This document shows, piece by piece, positions 43,197 to 52,870 of a stretch of 64,000 bases of DNA. The stretch lies in the NCBI GenBank assembly GCA_018829445.1, contig JAHJTV010000103.1:1-64000 (forward strand). The letters run 5' to 3'. The position numbers and the translations under genes are program-made. The notes beneath the pieces are model-generated. The model saw only the letters and a list, made by a program, of their open reading frames with translations. It was not told the origin of the DNA and ran no database searches. Positions within the stretch are counted from its first letter, which is position 1. Every line of letters starts with the position of its first letter. This DNA is from a bacterium (GTDB taxonomy: Bacteria > SAR324 > XYD2-FULL-50-16).

Positions 43197-44636
43197 TCAG
43201 CTGTAAATGGATGCGATCTCTTTAGCCTGTGCAATCCTTTTCTCAAGGTCATAAAGAGTTCGTATCACAACCTTGTTGGTTTCCGGAGAACCGGCGGCGT
43301 TAATGGTATAGCCCAGGAGGATTCCGGTTAACCTTGAGGAGGCCAGATCCTGTACAAGTTGAATTGCTCTCAGCCTCTCTTCGGTTGTATAGGCGGGATT
43401 TCCTCTTAAAGCCGGTTCCAGGTACTCCCGTAATTGAAGGTTATCCCAATCAGCTTCCGTTGGCATTGTGACAATTAGACCGCCAGCAATATCGTGAAGG
43501 ATTTCAATATGTTTGCCGATGGTTGAGCGGATAGTGTGTAAACCGGCATTGGCTGTCAAGGCATCGGGAAAGCAGACACCGCTGGGGTGCTTTCCCGCCC
43601 TGGAAACAGCACCCAGAGCACAACCAAAACCGGTTTCCGCTGCAATCATCATGTCGGTAATCTTATCCCTGATATGGGAAACATTCATGCTGAGCCCGTT
43701 TACTTCAGCACATAAAGCTGCGGCACCTGCAAACAGGTCACAATGTCCGGCGCTGCAGGCACATTTGGATTGCCGATGGAGAGAAGCAAAATAGAATGGC
43801 AGATTCATCGCCTGCTGCCACTCACCACACATGAATATGTTTTCCTCCGGAACAAAAACCTCATCAAAAATGGTAGTGGCTTCCACTCCTAAAAACCGTG
43901 AACTGATAGGGCTCTCCATATTGGTCTCATGGGTCGGTCCGGGTGACGGGCGGGCAATCATTTTAATGCCCTTTGTATCAATGGGTAACGCAAAGGACAC
44001 GGCAAAATCCTTATCCTCTTCATTCAATGCCCTGCAGGGAACAACCAGAACTTGATGAACACCGGGACCAAAAGTAGTGTGGAGTTTGGTACCGCTGACC
44101 ACAATTCCGTTTGCCTTGCGTTTCACAATGCGAAGATCAGTGGGCTGAGGCTGCTGTGAAGGAGACAGGGATCTGTCTCCCTTTGGGTCCATCATACACC
44201 AGGCAATACGCTCGTCGCTCTTCTGCAGCCTGGTCACAAAACTCGTAAAGCGGGGAAAATAGTCGGTGCCGTGGTTGGCATCCAAATCATGAATCAAGGC
44301 CCAGGTCACCGAAAGCATATTGGACATACAGCCGACACAAATTCTCCTGCTACTGATCTCCCGAGTTAATTCCGCTTTGATAAGTAGATCCTCTTCACTT
44401 TGCTGGATATGAAGCTGCAATCTGGGAATCGGTTCTCCGGTTAAAGGAGAGACGACCATCGCCCGATCCCTGAACTCGGGACTATTCATCAAATCGTATC
44501 CGGAGGCAATGTGATTAAGGGTTTGGCGCATCAGCGGATGCGTTGTCACATGATCAATCCTTTCTCCCCTGATATAAACTTCCGGTGTGTATTTCCTTAA
44601 ACTCTCAAGATAATCCTTTCCTGACATGATAGTCAT
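43197..44636 (-). CDS. 4-hydroxyphenylacetate 3-monooxygenase / 4-hydroxybutyryl-CoA dehydratase family protein
   Basis: A 479-residue HpaB/AbfD-family flavoprotein. The N-terminus (MSGKDYLESLRKYTPEVYIRGER) and the dehydrogenase-like body (KANGIVVSGTKLHTTFGPGVHQ) are typical. Cys100 and Cys103, and His287 with Cys294 (HRQSKCAC), lie where 4-hydroxybutyryl-CoA dehydratase binds its [4Fe-4S] cluster (C99, C103, H292, C299). The His-Cys spacing of 7 agrees, but the first Cys pair is one residue closer. So it could be an Fe-S radical-type dehydratase relative rather than an O2-dependent hydroxylase. It starts 11 bp after the companion gene and forms an operon with it. Confidence 0.87.
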   Translation of the reverse strand: MTIMSGKDYLESLRKYTPEVYIRGERIDHVTTHPLMRQTLNHIASGYDLMNSPEFRDRAMVVSPLTGEPIPRLQLHIQQSEEDLLIKAELTREISSRRICVGCMSNMLSVTWALIHDLDANHGTDYFPRFTSFVTRLQKSDERIAWCMMDPKGDRSLSPSQQPQPTDLRIVKRKANGIVVSGTKLHTTFGPGVHQVLVVPCRALNEEDKDFAVSFALPIDTKGIKMIARPSPGPTHETNMESPISSRFLGVEATTIFDEVFVPEENIFMCGEWQQAMNLPFYFASLHRQSKCACSAGHCDLFAGAAALCAEVNGLSMNVSHIRDKITDMMIAAETGFGCALGAVSRAGKHPSGVCFPDALTANAGLHTIRSTIGKHIEILHDIAGGLIVTMPTEADWDNLQLREYLEPALRGNPAYTTEERLRAIQLVQDLASSRLTGILLGYTINAAGSPETNKVVIRTLYDLEKRIAQAKEIASIYS

Positions 44637-44646
44637 AGTTTTTCCT

Positions 44647-45351
44647 TTAGTTGTTCTCTTTTTTGGCTATTTCCAGTGCCTTTTTCTCAATAAATTCCGT
44701 ATATTCCGCCCATTTACGCGCCTGTTCCGGATCTCCATGCTGAATCTGGAAAAAGCAGGTCTCTTCGCCCGAAGGGATTGTGGTGCGGAAGGCAACATCC
44801 CAGATATCCTCCCTTCCCTGGCTCTTGACGAAATCCATGGCAGCATCAATCATTCCTTGAACAAAGTAACGTTGCACACGACAATCCATTGCCTGATAAT
44901 GATCCTGGTGGGGACACCAGTCAATGTGAAAATCAGCATCCTTCTCATCTCTGATCCGGGCTGTTTCCAGAGATGCATAGGCGATTCTGTTGATTACAGT
45001 GGCATAAAAGCTTGTCCATTCTGCATTCGTCATCTCCTTTGGGATGGTGGTTCCCTCGGTAACCTGCCTGCCGATGTCATAGCCAACCCGCGTCAGGCTC
45101 TTGTTGATAATTTGCTGCCCCTCCTGTCCAAAATGCTTCTCAACTGACTTTAGAATATCGATTACCGCCATCGCTTGCATGGTTCCCCATTGCCACAATG
45201 TGGCAGGATCGAAGTTTGTCTTGGCCAGGACTTGATCGTTTAACCGTGTTAATCCTTTTGAGTAAGGCTGGTTGAATTGGAATTGCTTCCAATTTTTCTC
45301 CTCTCGCTTTTCCCAGTGTTTGTGTGTTGTATCATCGTGCTGAGACTTCAT
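44647..45351 (-). CDS. Conserved protein, possibly of the ATC-hydrolase-like family, co-transcribed with the HpaB-like gene
   Basis: A 234-residue soluble protein. The start at 45351 (MKSQHDDTT) is chosen for its AAGGAGAG ribosome site; the ATG at 45435 has none. The middle and C-terminal parts (NRIAYASLETARI, HIDWCPHQDHYQAMDCRV, VAFRTTIPSGEETCFFQIQ) resemble the L-2-amino-thiazoline-4-carboxylate hydrolase family in layout (CP..., ...GD..C.F.I), but the match is by memory and weak. Three Cys (in WCPH, DCRV, ETCFF) could be functional. Being the upstream gene of a two-gene operon, it likely handles a related substrate or forms a complex with the HpaB-like enzyme. Confidence 0.55.
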   Translation of the reverse strand: MKSQHDDTTHKHWEKREEKNWKQFQFNQPYSKGLTRLNDQVLAKTNFDPATLWQWGTMQAMAVIDILKSVEKHFGQEGQQIINKSLTRVGYDIGRQVTEGTTIPKEMTNAEWTSFYATVINRIAYASLETARIRDEKDADFHIDWCPHQDHYQAMDCRVQRYFVQGMIDAAMDFVKSQGREDIWDVAFRTTIPSGEETCFFQIQHGDPEQARKWAEYTEFIEKKALEIAKKENN

Positions 45352-45490
45352 TAGGCTCTCTCCTTTTGAATGTTTACAGGTTATATCAGGATTAAACAGG
45401 GTGGTGTCCTTTACAAAGGCGTCGAGCATACTCAACTGCCGTCACAGGATCAATCTGGAGTACTATTGAAAAGAATCGAGATATTCTGGA

Positions 45491-45604
45491 ATTTAAGACT
45501 CGATAGCATCATACAAATCTGCTGGAATCTTATATCAACACGGAATGTATGGAAAGAGTTAAATCCTAAGTATAATATAATTATACTTATGGTATAAATT
45601 ATAT
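45491..45604 (+). repeat. Direct repeat copy 1 (with palindrome at 45568-45588)
   Basis: This segment aligns with 46041-46151: the first 40 bases match at 33 positions without gaps (including ATTTAAGACT and GCTGGAATCT), and the AAGT...TAATAT...TTATAC...GGTA...TATC end also aligns. It includes a perfect palindrome AAGTATAAT-ATA-ATTATACTT. It lies about 140 bp upstream of the minus-strand HpaB-like operon. Confidence 0.7.
45568..45588. promoter_or_regulatory. Perfect palindromic operator candidate
   Basis: AAGTATAAT and ATTATACTT flank ATA. A degenerate copy lies at the matching place in the second repeat (from 46115), just before the XRE regulator gene, so that regulator is the natural candidate to bind both. 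Confidence 0.5.
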
Positions 45605-45607
45605 CTC

Positions 45608-46037
45608 CTGATCCTTCCGGGTTTCAATCACTCGCATCGATCGTCATTGCCCTCCCAGGAACCGGAAAAAGAAAATGAAGGCGATCAAAATTATAAAGGC
45701 CGAAGCAAAAATCCAGCTGACGTATAGACCCGATTAAAAACGCAACAGCCAGATAAGTTGGGATAATCATTACAAAAACAGAACAGAGCAGGCTGGTTAT
45801 TATCACAAACCGAATATCCCTTGCACTATTCAGCCCGGAAGCAAAAATTAAGGTGAGGGTATCAAATAGAGAATAAACAGCCTCAAATCTTGGCAATATG
45901 ACCGTCATGGTATAGATTCCGCTGAAATCACCTGCATTTGCCTCAGACATATAAGGGTATATACACAGGTCCTGTATAATCAGAAAAGAGATTGCGATGA
46001 TGTTATATACAACTCTTGAATTGAATCGAAGCATCAT
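45608..46037 (-). pseudogene. Truncated, frameshifted MATE efflux pump remnant
   Basis: From 46037 leftward the DNA encodes MATE-type helices (VILPRFEAVYSLFDTLTLIF, SGLNSARDIRFVIITSLL, MIIPTYLAVAFLIG). Near 45730 the frame shifts, and the next frame continues GLYVSWIFASAFIILIAF and FFFRFLGGQ, a TGA in place of a Trp, then RSMRVIE, the usual MATE C-terminus. About the first 300 residues are missing. Only the C-terminal third survives, lying between two direct repeats. Confidence 0.78.
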
Positions 46038-46040
46038 AAA

Positions 46041-46151
46041 ATTTAAGACTTGATAACACGATTTAAATTTGCTGGAATCTAATATTAAAAGTGTAAGATG
46101 AAATAAACAGAAAAAAGTCTAATATGTTTATACCTGGGGGTAAAGTCGTAT
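46041..46151 (+). repeat. Direct repeat copy 2 (promoter region of the XRE gene)
   Basis: Second copy of the 45491-45604 segment, ending 3 bp before the ATG of the XRE regulator gene. It therefore contains that gene's leader, and the imperfect palindrome AAGTCTAAT-ATG-TTTATACCT. Confidence 0.7.
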
Positions 46152-46154
46152 CGC

Positions 46155-46895
46155 ATGAAACAGACCGAAGAATTACTCATAACCTTGAAAAGATATCTAA
46201 GGGCTAAAGGAATTACCTATAAAGAGTTATCTCAAAAACTCGGGCTTGGTGAGCCCAGCATAAAAAGATTGTTCTCCAAGAATATCATCTCCCTGGATCG
46301 ATTGGAAAAGATCTGTGATTGTCTCGACATCGATTTTTACGATCTGGTGTTGATGATGAGACAGGATCGACAGAAATCCTCTTCTATACTTACAATGGAA
46401 CAAGAGCAGATATTTGCATCGGATCCCAAGCTGGTGATGTTTTTTTATTTCCTGGTTAACGGATGGCCTTTATCCTTAATCATTGAAGACTATGACATAT
46501 CGGAAAATGAGGCGATTCTCATGCTTGCCAAACTGGATGAAATGGGACTGGTAGAGTTTACAACCATCAATCAATATCGATTACTGGTTTCAAAGAACAT
46601 CTTCTGGCAGAAGAAGGGACCGTTATGGAAGCTCTACATAAACAGAATGTTAACTCATTTTTTAAATGATGATTTTGATCGGCCCAATGATCGTTTGTCC
46701 TTTAACCCCGGACAGCTTTCCGTTGCTTCCTTGAAAACAATTCAGAAAAAGATAGACGGTCTGGTGAAACAATTCAACGAACTGGCTGAAATGGATTCAG
46801 CCTTAACTCCCAAAGACAGGTATAGCAGCGGTTTGATTGTTGGATTCAGGCACTGGGTTTTTCCGATGATCTCAGATTTTAAGAGGAAGCAATAG
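46155..46895 (+). CDS. XRE-family transcriptional regulator
   Basis: A 246-residue protein with an N-terminal Cro/CI helix-turn-helix (about 6-63: YLRAKGITYKELSQKLGLGE, SIKRLFSKNIISLDRLEKIC). The remaining 180 residues include a second winged-helix-like part (LSLIIEDYDISENEAILMLA, LDEMGLVEFT) and a helical C-terminus, a layout seen in other stand-alone XRE proteins of proteobacteria. It binds DNA and probably senses a ligand through the C-terminus. A duplicated upstream segment with palindromes suggests autoregulation and control of the divergent HpaB-like operon. Confidence 0.88.
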   Translation: MKQTEELLITLKRYLRAKGITYKELSQKLGLGEPSIKRLFSKNIISLDRLEKICDCLDIDFYDLVLMMRQDRQKSSSILTMEQEQIFASDPKLVMFFYFLVNGWPLSLIIEDYDISENEAILMLAKLDEMGLVEFTTINQYRLLVSKNIFWQKKGPLWKLYINRMLTHFLNDDFDRPNDRLSFNPGQLSVASLKTIQKKIDGLVKQFNELAEMDSALTPKDRYSSGLIVGFRHWVFPMISDFKRKQ

Positions 46896-47101
46896 AGCTT
46901 ATAGAGATTAATCAGAAACCGTATTGCCAAAAAAAATGATACAAATCAGTTTAATCAACCGAGAGCAAGGATTATGGCAGGGTGGTGTTACAACCCATAA
47001 GCTGATCAAATAAACCCTTTTATAGAATTTGAAGATATACTGAATAGTTGCACAATATTGCATATACATCATTCAACGAACCCTTAAAATAGAGATCCAA
47101 T

Positions 47102-49063
47102 ATGGGAATAGCCGGAGACATAGTTATTATTGTTGTTGCAGCTTTGATGGGGGCTCTGATCGCCCAGAAGCTCAAACAACCGTTGATTCTGGGGTACATC
47201 ATCGCCGGGATTGTTATCGGACCCTATTCTGGCGGTGCCACGGTATCCGGGGTACATGAAATTGAGATGTTGGCGGAGATAGGGGTTGCGCTTTTATTGT
47301 TCGCTCTGGGGTTAGAGTTTTCGTTCAGCGAATTGAAGCCGGTTTGGAAAGTTGCACTCATCGGTACTCCAATTCAAATTATGCTGACGTTGGGCTTTGG
47401 ATATTTTATTGGCCGCTGGATGGGTTGGGAGTTCATCCCTTCCCTTTGGTTTGGCGCTCTGATCTCGTTTTCCAGTACCATGGTAATATTAAAAACATTG
47501 ATGAACCAGGGTTGGATTGGAACACTCTCCAGTAAAGTGATGATAGGAATGCTGATTATCCAGGATCTGATTGTGGTGCCTGCCATGATAATCATGCCTC
47601 TGCTTCGAGACCCGAAAGCCGGATTACCTCTGCTTGGTCTGGCTGCATTAAAATCGGCATTGTTTCTCATTACCATGGTTGTTCTGGGAACAAAACTGAT
47701 TCCAAAACTACTCTCAATTATTGCTGGCTGGGATTCAAGGGAACTTTTTCTATTAACCATCACGGCAATTGCCTTAGGAGTTGGATATATCACTCATCTG
47801 GTCGGGTTGTCTTTTGCATTGGGAGCTTTCGTTGCCGGTATGGTCATTAGTGAATCCGAGTACAGTCACAAAGCCTTGAGTGATATTGTTTCAATTCGGG
47901 ACATTTTTGGGCTTCTGTTTTTTACCTCGGTGGGAATGTTGCTTGATCCGCATTTTGTAATGCAAAACTGGTCTAAAATCCTGCTGATTGTTCTCCTGGT
48001 TAGTCTTGGAAAAGGAATGATTTTCGGCCTGATTGTTAGAGGATTTGGCTACGGAAAGGTTGTTCCTTTAGCTGTGGCTTTTGGTTTGTTTCAGATTGGA
48101 GAGTTTTCATTTGTCTTGGCTCGGGTCGGTTTAGATACCCAATCGATAGACAATGAAGTCTATTCGTTTGTCCTGGCAACAGCAATTATCAGCATGGTGC
48201 TGACCCCTATAATCTCGGGAGTTACAGAGCCACTGTATTCTTTTTCCAAACGGTTTTTTAAGGCAGAATCATTGAAGACTTTTGATGTGAAAGAGGAGAG
48301 GCTAAAGGATCATGTTATTATCGCGGGAGGCGGTCGCGTAGGTCAGCACATCGCCAATATATTGAAGTTGTTAAGCGTTGAATTTGTGATCATCGAATTG
48401 AATTTCAGGCGGTTTGAACAATGTAAACTGGCTGGATTCCCGGCTATTTATGGGGATGTCTGCCATGAGTTGGTACTTGATGTGGCTAAAATCAAGCAGG
48501 CAAACCTGATGTTGATAACCACACCCAATACGGTGATTTCTCAATCCGTAGTTGAAAAGGCAAGGCTGGTCAATGATAAACTGCATATGGTGATAAGGGC
48601 AGAAGGAACTGAGCAGATGAAGAGTCTCTACGAAAAGGGAGCTTATATGGTTGTACTCCCGGAACTTGAAGCCGGATTGGAAATAGCTCGGCAGGCATTG
48701 TTACACTTGAATATCCCTGCTGTCATTATCCAGAATTATATTGATTCCATCAGACAAAAACACTATTCATCGGCCCATTACTCTCAAAAACCAAGCAACA
48801 CATTGATGCAGCTAAAAAATGCACAAAATCTCATTGAAATTACATGGACCCAGATTGAAAAAAGCAGCCCGTTTTTAGAAAAATCTCTCAGGGATCTTAA
48901 AATCAGGGAGAAAACAGGTGTGTCAATAGTGGGGGTGATTCGCAATGATATCTTTCGCTCTAACCCAAACGCCGAATATAGGTTTTTAAACGGCGATCTG
49001 GTTGCTATAATGGGAAACGCCGAGGAGAGGGAAATATTCCTTAAGTCCGCTGTTGCCCTTTGA
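47102..49063 (+). CDS. CPA2 monovalent cation:proton antiporter with RCK domain (KefB/KefC-like)
   Basis: A 653-residue inner-membrane protein. Residues 1-390 form about 12-13 helices of the Na+/H+ exchanger fold ([50 protein letters not shown]). Residues about 398-515 are an RCK/TrkA-N Rossmann domain ([19 protein letters not shown]), and 570-650 a TrkA-C domain ([19 protein letters not shown]). Such proteins exchange K+ or Na+ for H+ under nucleotide control. No KefF/KefG partner is adjacent, so glutathione-gated Kef function is not implied. Confidence 0.93.
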   Translation: MGIAGDIVIIVVAALMGALIAQKLKQPLILGYIIAGIVIGPYSGGATVSGVHEIEMLAEIGVALLLFALGLEFSFSELKPVWKVALIGTPIQIMLTLGFGYFIGRWMGWEFIPSLWFGALISFSSTMVILKTLMNQGWIGTLSSKVMIGMLIIQDLIVVPAMIIMPLLRDPKAGLPLLGLAALKSALFLITMVVLGTKLIPKLLSIIAGWDSRELFLLTITAIALGVGYITHLVGLSFALGAFVAGMVISESEYSHKALSDIVSIRDIFGLLFFTSVGMLLDPHFVMQNWSKILLIVLLVSLGKGMIFGLIVRGFGYGKVVPLAVAFGLFQIGEFSFVLARVGLDTQSIDNEVYSFVLATAIISMVLTPIISGVTEPLYSFSKRFFKAESLKTFDVKEERLKDHVIIAGGGRVGQHIANILKLLSVEFVIIELNFRRFEQCKLAGFPAIYGDVCHELVLDVAKIKQANLMLITTPNTVISQSVVEKARLVNDKLHMVIRAEGTEQMKSLYEKGAYMVVLPELEAGLEIARQALLHLNIPAVIIQNYIDSIRQKHYSSAHYSQKPSNTLMQLKNAQNLIEITWTQIEKSSPFLEKSLRDLKIREKTGVSIVGVIRNDIFRSNPNAEYRFLNGDLVAIMGNAEEREIFLKSAVAL

Positions 49064-49086
49064 TCCCTGGCCGAACAGTCTGAACG

Positions 49087-49473
49087 TTAATTAATGACCT
49101 TGGTTGTAGCAGGGACCAAGGTATGCAAAAAACCCAAGAGAGAATACAGCGCTATTTTATAGAGAGGCCAGCAGAAGATAACAAATGACAGGCGATAGAG
49201 GAAGAACTGTTTATCAGAAAAGTATTTTCTCTTAATGAAGACCCTAAAGGTTCTTTCCACTTGTTCCTCGTTTTCGCGTATCTCTTTTGTTGCTTGTCGA
49301 AAAAGAAGATAGGCAATAACAAAAAAAGAGATGGTAAAGGATAAGTCGTCAAAAAAGTTTAAAAACTTGGTAAGTAGGTCTATTAAAATTGGAATGGCAT
49401 CCATATTTGTCTTAAGATTAAAGAATTTAAAATAATGATCTGATTTTAGTACATTATAGACTATTTTCTGCAT
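49087..49473 (-). CDS. Small membrane protein of unknown function
   Basis: A protein of up to 128 residues with two or three hydrophobic segments (LSFTISFFVIAYLLF near 44; LYRLSFVIFCWPLYKIALYS near 92) around a charged loop (KEIRENEEQVERTFRVFIKRK). I do not recognise it. ATG 49404 (MDAIPILIDLL) is an alternative start that removes a hydrophilic leader; neither has a good ribosome site. It ends convergently with the antiporter gene. Confidence 0.55.
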   Translation of the reverse strand: MQKIVYNVLKSDHYFKFFNLKTNMDAIPILIDLLTKFLNFFDDLSFTISFFVIAYLLFRQATKEIRENEEQVERTFRVFIKRKYFSDKQFFLYRLSFVIFCWPLYKIALYSLLGFLHTLVPATTKVIN

Positions 49474-49527
49474 TTTCCTGGCAGGAAATAGTTTTTAGGA
49501 CGCTTATCCAGTTTATCCGGGTTAGTA

Positions 49528-49908
49528 TTACTCCTTTATCTCCGCAATGCATTCAATTTCCACCAAGGCGTCCAGGGGATTCTGTTTAATGGAGACCGTT
49601 GTTCGGCTGGGGGTGTGTCCTTTGAAAAACTCAGCATAGACCTTGTTCATACCTTGAAAATCAGACATGTTTTTTAAAAAAACCGTTGTTTTAACAACAC
49701 TGTGAAGAGTCAGACCAACACCGGACAGCACAATAGATATATTCTCCAATACCCGGGTCGTTTGCTCTTCGATGGTGTCACCCACTATTTTTTTGGTATC
49801 GGGATCAAGAGGAGTCTGCCCCGAACAGAACAGTAAATTGCCGACTTTCATGGCATGACAGTACGGGCCTATGGCATCAGGTGCATCTTTGACATTTATT
49901 ACTTCCAT
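49528..49908 (-). CDS. ridA: RidA family reactive enamine/imine deaminase
   Basis: A 126-residue YjgF/YER057c/UK114 protein. Key features are intact: GPYCHAMKVGNLLFCSGQTPLDP, Arg102 in TPSRTTV (the substrate carboxylate-binding Arg) and Glu118 in LVEIECIAEI. RidA hydrolyses 2-aminoacrylate and related enamines produced by PLP enzymes, protecting aminotransferases. It forms cytoplasmic trimers. PLP enzymes elsewhere in the window (PatA) could benefit, but there is no operon link. Confidence 0.93.
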   Translation of the reverse strand: MEVINVKDAPDAIGPYCHAMKVGNLLFCSGQTPLDPDTKKIVGDTIEEQTTRVLENISIVLSGVGLTLHSVVKTTVFLKNMSDFQGMNKVYAEFFKGHTPSRTTVSIKQNPLDALVEIECIAEIKE

Positions 49909-50073
49909 AATTGATAACTCGGTTTAATTGATTATTTTGAATAAAGGTGACCATTTGGCATAATCCCTTTATTTTATCCGCTTTACCAAAAAACGATAAC
50001 CTTAACCCTGTAATACCATAAGCCCTAGCAAATGACCGGATCTAAAGCAAGGTGTATTGCTGCGATTCCGATC

Positions 50074-50709
50074 TCAAACTATAGCAACAGCCCTGATCGG
50101 TGATCCGTCAGCATCCTCTATTTTTAAGGGGAAACAGGAAAGGGTAAAACGATTGCCCGGAATCAAGTCCAGGTTGGTCAGGTTCTCAAGAATGAGCGTC
50201 CCTTTTTGTAGAAATACTTTGTGAATAGGGAGCTCATGCGAACTGATCTCATCAATTGAAATCATATCCAGTCCAATTCCTTTGAAGTTAAACCGGGTAA
50301 GCCATTCTGCCGCTGCAAGGGAAAAAACCGGGTAATCGGAAAAGTATTGATCCGATCGCCAGTATTGGCTCCATCCTGTATTAACCACCAGAAAATCCAC
50401 CTGATTAAACTGGTCTGTATGAGGTTTTAGCTCTTCAATACCGATGATTTTGCTTTTGCTATCCTCAAGTTTGAGCAGAAATGCACTGCCATAAAACTGA
50501 TCAAGGGGAAGCTGGTCCAGCATTTTACCGCCTATCAGCAGGTGTGAAGGGGCATCCATGTGGGTTCCCGTATGAGAAAACATGGTGATCTTTTTTTCCA
50601 GAAATCCATCCACCTCAACGGAACAACCGGAAACCAGCTTAGGAGATTCTGTGCCGGGATAAACCGGCATATTTTCTGAAATAAAATGGGATAAATCGAT
50701 GAGTTTCAT
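50074..50709 (-). CDS. Cyclase-family (KynB-like) metal-dependent hydrolase
   Basis: A 211-residue protein from ATG 50709 (MKLIDLSHFISENMPVYPG), the normal family start; the ATG at 50757 would add an unlikely leader. The metal-binding signature HTGTHMDAPSH is intact near 62, with SIDEISSHELPIHKVFL near 160. The family includes kynurenine formamidase and related amide/ester hydrolases. No other tryptophan-degradation genes are nearby, so the substrate is open. Cytoplasmic. Confidence 0.88.
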   Translation of the reverse strand: MKLIDLSHFISENMPVYPGTESPKLVSGCSVEVDGFLEKKITMFSHTGTHMDAPSHLLIGGKMLDQLPLDQFYGSAFLLKLEDSKSKIIGIEELKPHTDQFNQVDFLVVNTGWSQYWRSDQYFSDYPVFSLAAAEWLTRFNFKGIGLDMISIDEISSHELPIHKVFLQKGTLILENLTNLDLIPGNRFTLSCFPLKIEDADGSPIRAVAIV

Positions 50710-50842
50710 ATGTAAAATAAAAATCAAAAAGCCGGTTCTGTTGAAACAGATCTTCATTTGGGAATGCAGAAATCAAAAACCATCATTTTTTCTGCTGTGA
50801 AGCAACGGGTTTGAAAGCGTAAAAAACCACTATGAACCTTAA

Positions 50843-52870
50843 CTATTGCGCTGACAATGCCCTGGCCGATTTCGCCAATCGAATCAGGTTGATAAACTCA
50901 TTTCTGAGGCCAAAAGGATCGTCCCCACGAGCTGATAAAGCCAGTCTGATAACATCATCATACGTATAGTCCTTAATATATGAGTCTTGTCGTAGGAGTT
51001 GCCCATAGGCGGCCACCGCTGATGCGAAACGAATGTCCGGTGATACTTTTTTTAATGAATCAAATTCATGTGTAGATGTGATCGGTGTTGTCATCAGCGA
51101 ACTTTGATCAGAATCCGTGTTTTTATATCGAATCTTTAAAAACGCATACTCCTGGTTCACAGTTTTACTGTCTTGTATTGCTGCTTTGCTATTGGAATAT
51201 CTCAATTTATCCAGCAGTTGTCCTTTGCTTCCCGGGGCTGAAAACTCATAAATGGCGGTAACCCGATGACCCGAACCGATATCCCCGGCGTCGACCTGGT
51301 CGTTGTTAAAATCCTCGCGTTTCAGGAGTCTTGTTTCGTACCCGATCAAACGGTATTCTGCTACCCTGGCAGGATTAAACTCTACCTGAATTTTGACATC
51401 TCTGGCTATGGCAAACAGTGTGGCACTTGCTTCCTGTACCAATACTTTGCGAGCTTCATTCAGGTTGTCGATGTAACTGGCGTTTCCATTGCCATTTTGA
51501 GCTAGTTTCTGCATGAGGGCATCATTATAATTTCCCTGCCCAAAACCGATGACTGATAGAAAGATTCCCGTTTTACGTTTTCTTTCAACAAATCCCTTGA
51601 GTTCCTCCATGTTGGTAATGCCGACATTAAAATCACCATCAGTTGCCAGTATTACTCTGTTAACTCCATTGTCATCATGGTTGGCCTCAGCCAGGGCATA
51701 TGCCTGACGAATACCTTCGCCACCTGCTGTCGACCCTCCTGCATTGAGGCTTTCCAGCGCAGACAGAATCTTTCCCTTTTCCGCAACTCTGGTCGGCTCC
51801 AATACAGTTCCGGCGGCACCTGCATATACTACTATCGAAACCGTATCCGATTTCTCCAGGGTATTAACCAGCATCCTGAATGCATTCTTTAGCAAGGGAA
51901 GCTTATCAGGTTGCTCCATAGATCCCGAGACATCAATCAAAAATACAAGATTGGTTTTCGGTTTTTTATCCGGTTGAATACCATACCCACGGATGCCGAT
52001 GTGCAGCAATTTTGTGTCCGGATTCCAGGGGGTTGGATAGACTGCAACAGTCGGTAAGAAAGGCTTGGTTTTATCAACAGGCAATGGGTAGTCATAGTCA
52101 AAATAATTGACCAGCTCTTCAATTCTGACAGCATCTTTTGGCGGCAGGGTACCCCGATTCAACATTTTTCTGACAAAGGCATAGGATGCCGTATCAACAT
52201 CAACAGAAAAGGTTGAAATCGGTTCCTCAACAACCCGTTTTACAGGATTGGTATCAACTTCTTCAAATTTATCCTGACCGACATAGTGTGACGGCAAATT
52301 TGATGGTTCATCCATCATGGGTGCTTGCTGAAAACCCATCAATTTGCCTTTATCTGTGGTTTGCTGACTCATTTGCGAAAGGTTTCTCGCAACCGATGGC
52401 TTTGCTGCTTTTTTATTATTATCGGCGTGACCATATTCTTTTTCCTTTCTGACAACAAACGTTTGTGGAGCAGGGGCTGATTCGTCCACTTCCGGGACTG
52501 TAAACTCCTCCTCAGCTTTTTCCCCGGTGAATATCAGGGGAGTTTCAGCTATATTACCTGACTGTTCCATCAGCAGATTACTATCCATCAATTGTGAAAC
52601 TCCAAAAACAAGCACAACCAAACATGCCGTCACAGCGCTTGGGATAACATATCGTCTTTTCATGGTACTTTCTCCTAAATAGGTTAAGAATGATTTTAAA
52701 GTACTCATTAGACGATTCGACTTCTCCTTTCCTTTGATTTTTTTTGTGGAAGTTACTTTCTGTTTGGAAAACTCGGCCATTACAGTGGCAATCATTGTTT
52801 CTTTAACTGTTTCATCAGGCTCCGGAATTGTGTTGTCGGCGAGTATCTTTTTTATATCGCTTTCTTTCAT
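50843..52870 (-). CDS. YfbK-like von Willebrand A domain protein with anti-sigma-like N-terminus
   Basis: A 675-residue protein. Residues 1-70 are cytoplasmic (KKILADNTIPEPDETVKETM), then one membrane helix at about 75-95 (VIPSAVTACLVVLVFGVS). A low-complexity linker and a conserved domain (EEPISTFSVDVDTASYAFVRK, RIEELVNYFDYDYP) precede the VWA domain, which has an intact MIDAS (DVSGSM near 313) and ATDGDFN near 410. The C-terminal DUF3520-like part ends with YDDVIRLALSARGDDPFGLR. Its start overlaps the ECF sigma gene by 4 bp (ATGA). Short N-terminus plus membrane helix is the layout of an anti-sigma factor, so this may be the sigma partner; that is inference. Confidence 0.88.
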   Translation of the reverse strand: MKESDIKKILADNTIPEPDETVKETMIATVMAEFSKQKVTSTKKIKGKEKSNRLMSTLKSFLTYLGESTMKRRYVIPSAVTACLVVLVFGVSQLMDSNLLMEQSGNIAETPLIFTGEKAEEEFTVPEVDESAPAPQTFVVRKEKEYGHADNNKKAAKPSVARNLSQMSQQTTDKGKLMGFQQAPMMDEPSNLPSHYVGQDKFEEVDTNPVKRVVEEPISTFSVDVDTASYAFVRKMLNRGTLPPKDAVRIEELVNYFDYDYPLPVDKTKPFLPTVAVYPTPWNPDTKLLHIGIRGYGIQPDKKPKTNLVFLIDVSGSMEQPDKLPLLKNAFRMLVNTLEKSDTVSIVVYAGAAGTVLEPTRVAEKGKILSALESLNAGGSTAGGEGIRQAYALAEANHDDNGVNRVILATDGDFNVGITNMEELKGFVERKRKTGIFLSVIGFGQGNYNDALMQKLAQNGNGNASYIDNLNEARKVLVQEASATLFAIARDVKIQVEFNPARVAEYRLIGYETRLLKREDFNNDQVDAGDIGSGHRVTAIYEFSAPGSKGQLLDKLRYSNSKAAIQDSKTVNQEYAFLKIRYKNTDSDQSSLMTTPITSTHEFDSLKKVSPDIRFASAVAAYGQLLRQDSYIKDYTYDDVIRLALSARGDDPFGLRNEFINLIRLAKSARALSAQ

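Noticed and set aside
47102-49063. Naming the antiporter kefC
   Set aside because: The domain layout fits KefB/KefC but also many other CPA2 antiporters, and no KefF/KefG ancillary gene is present.
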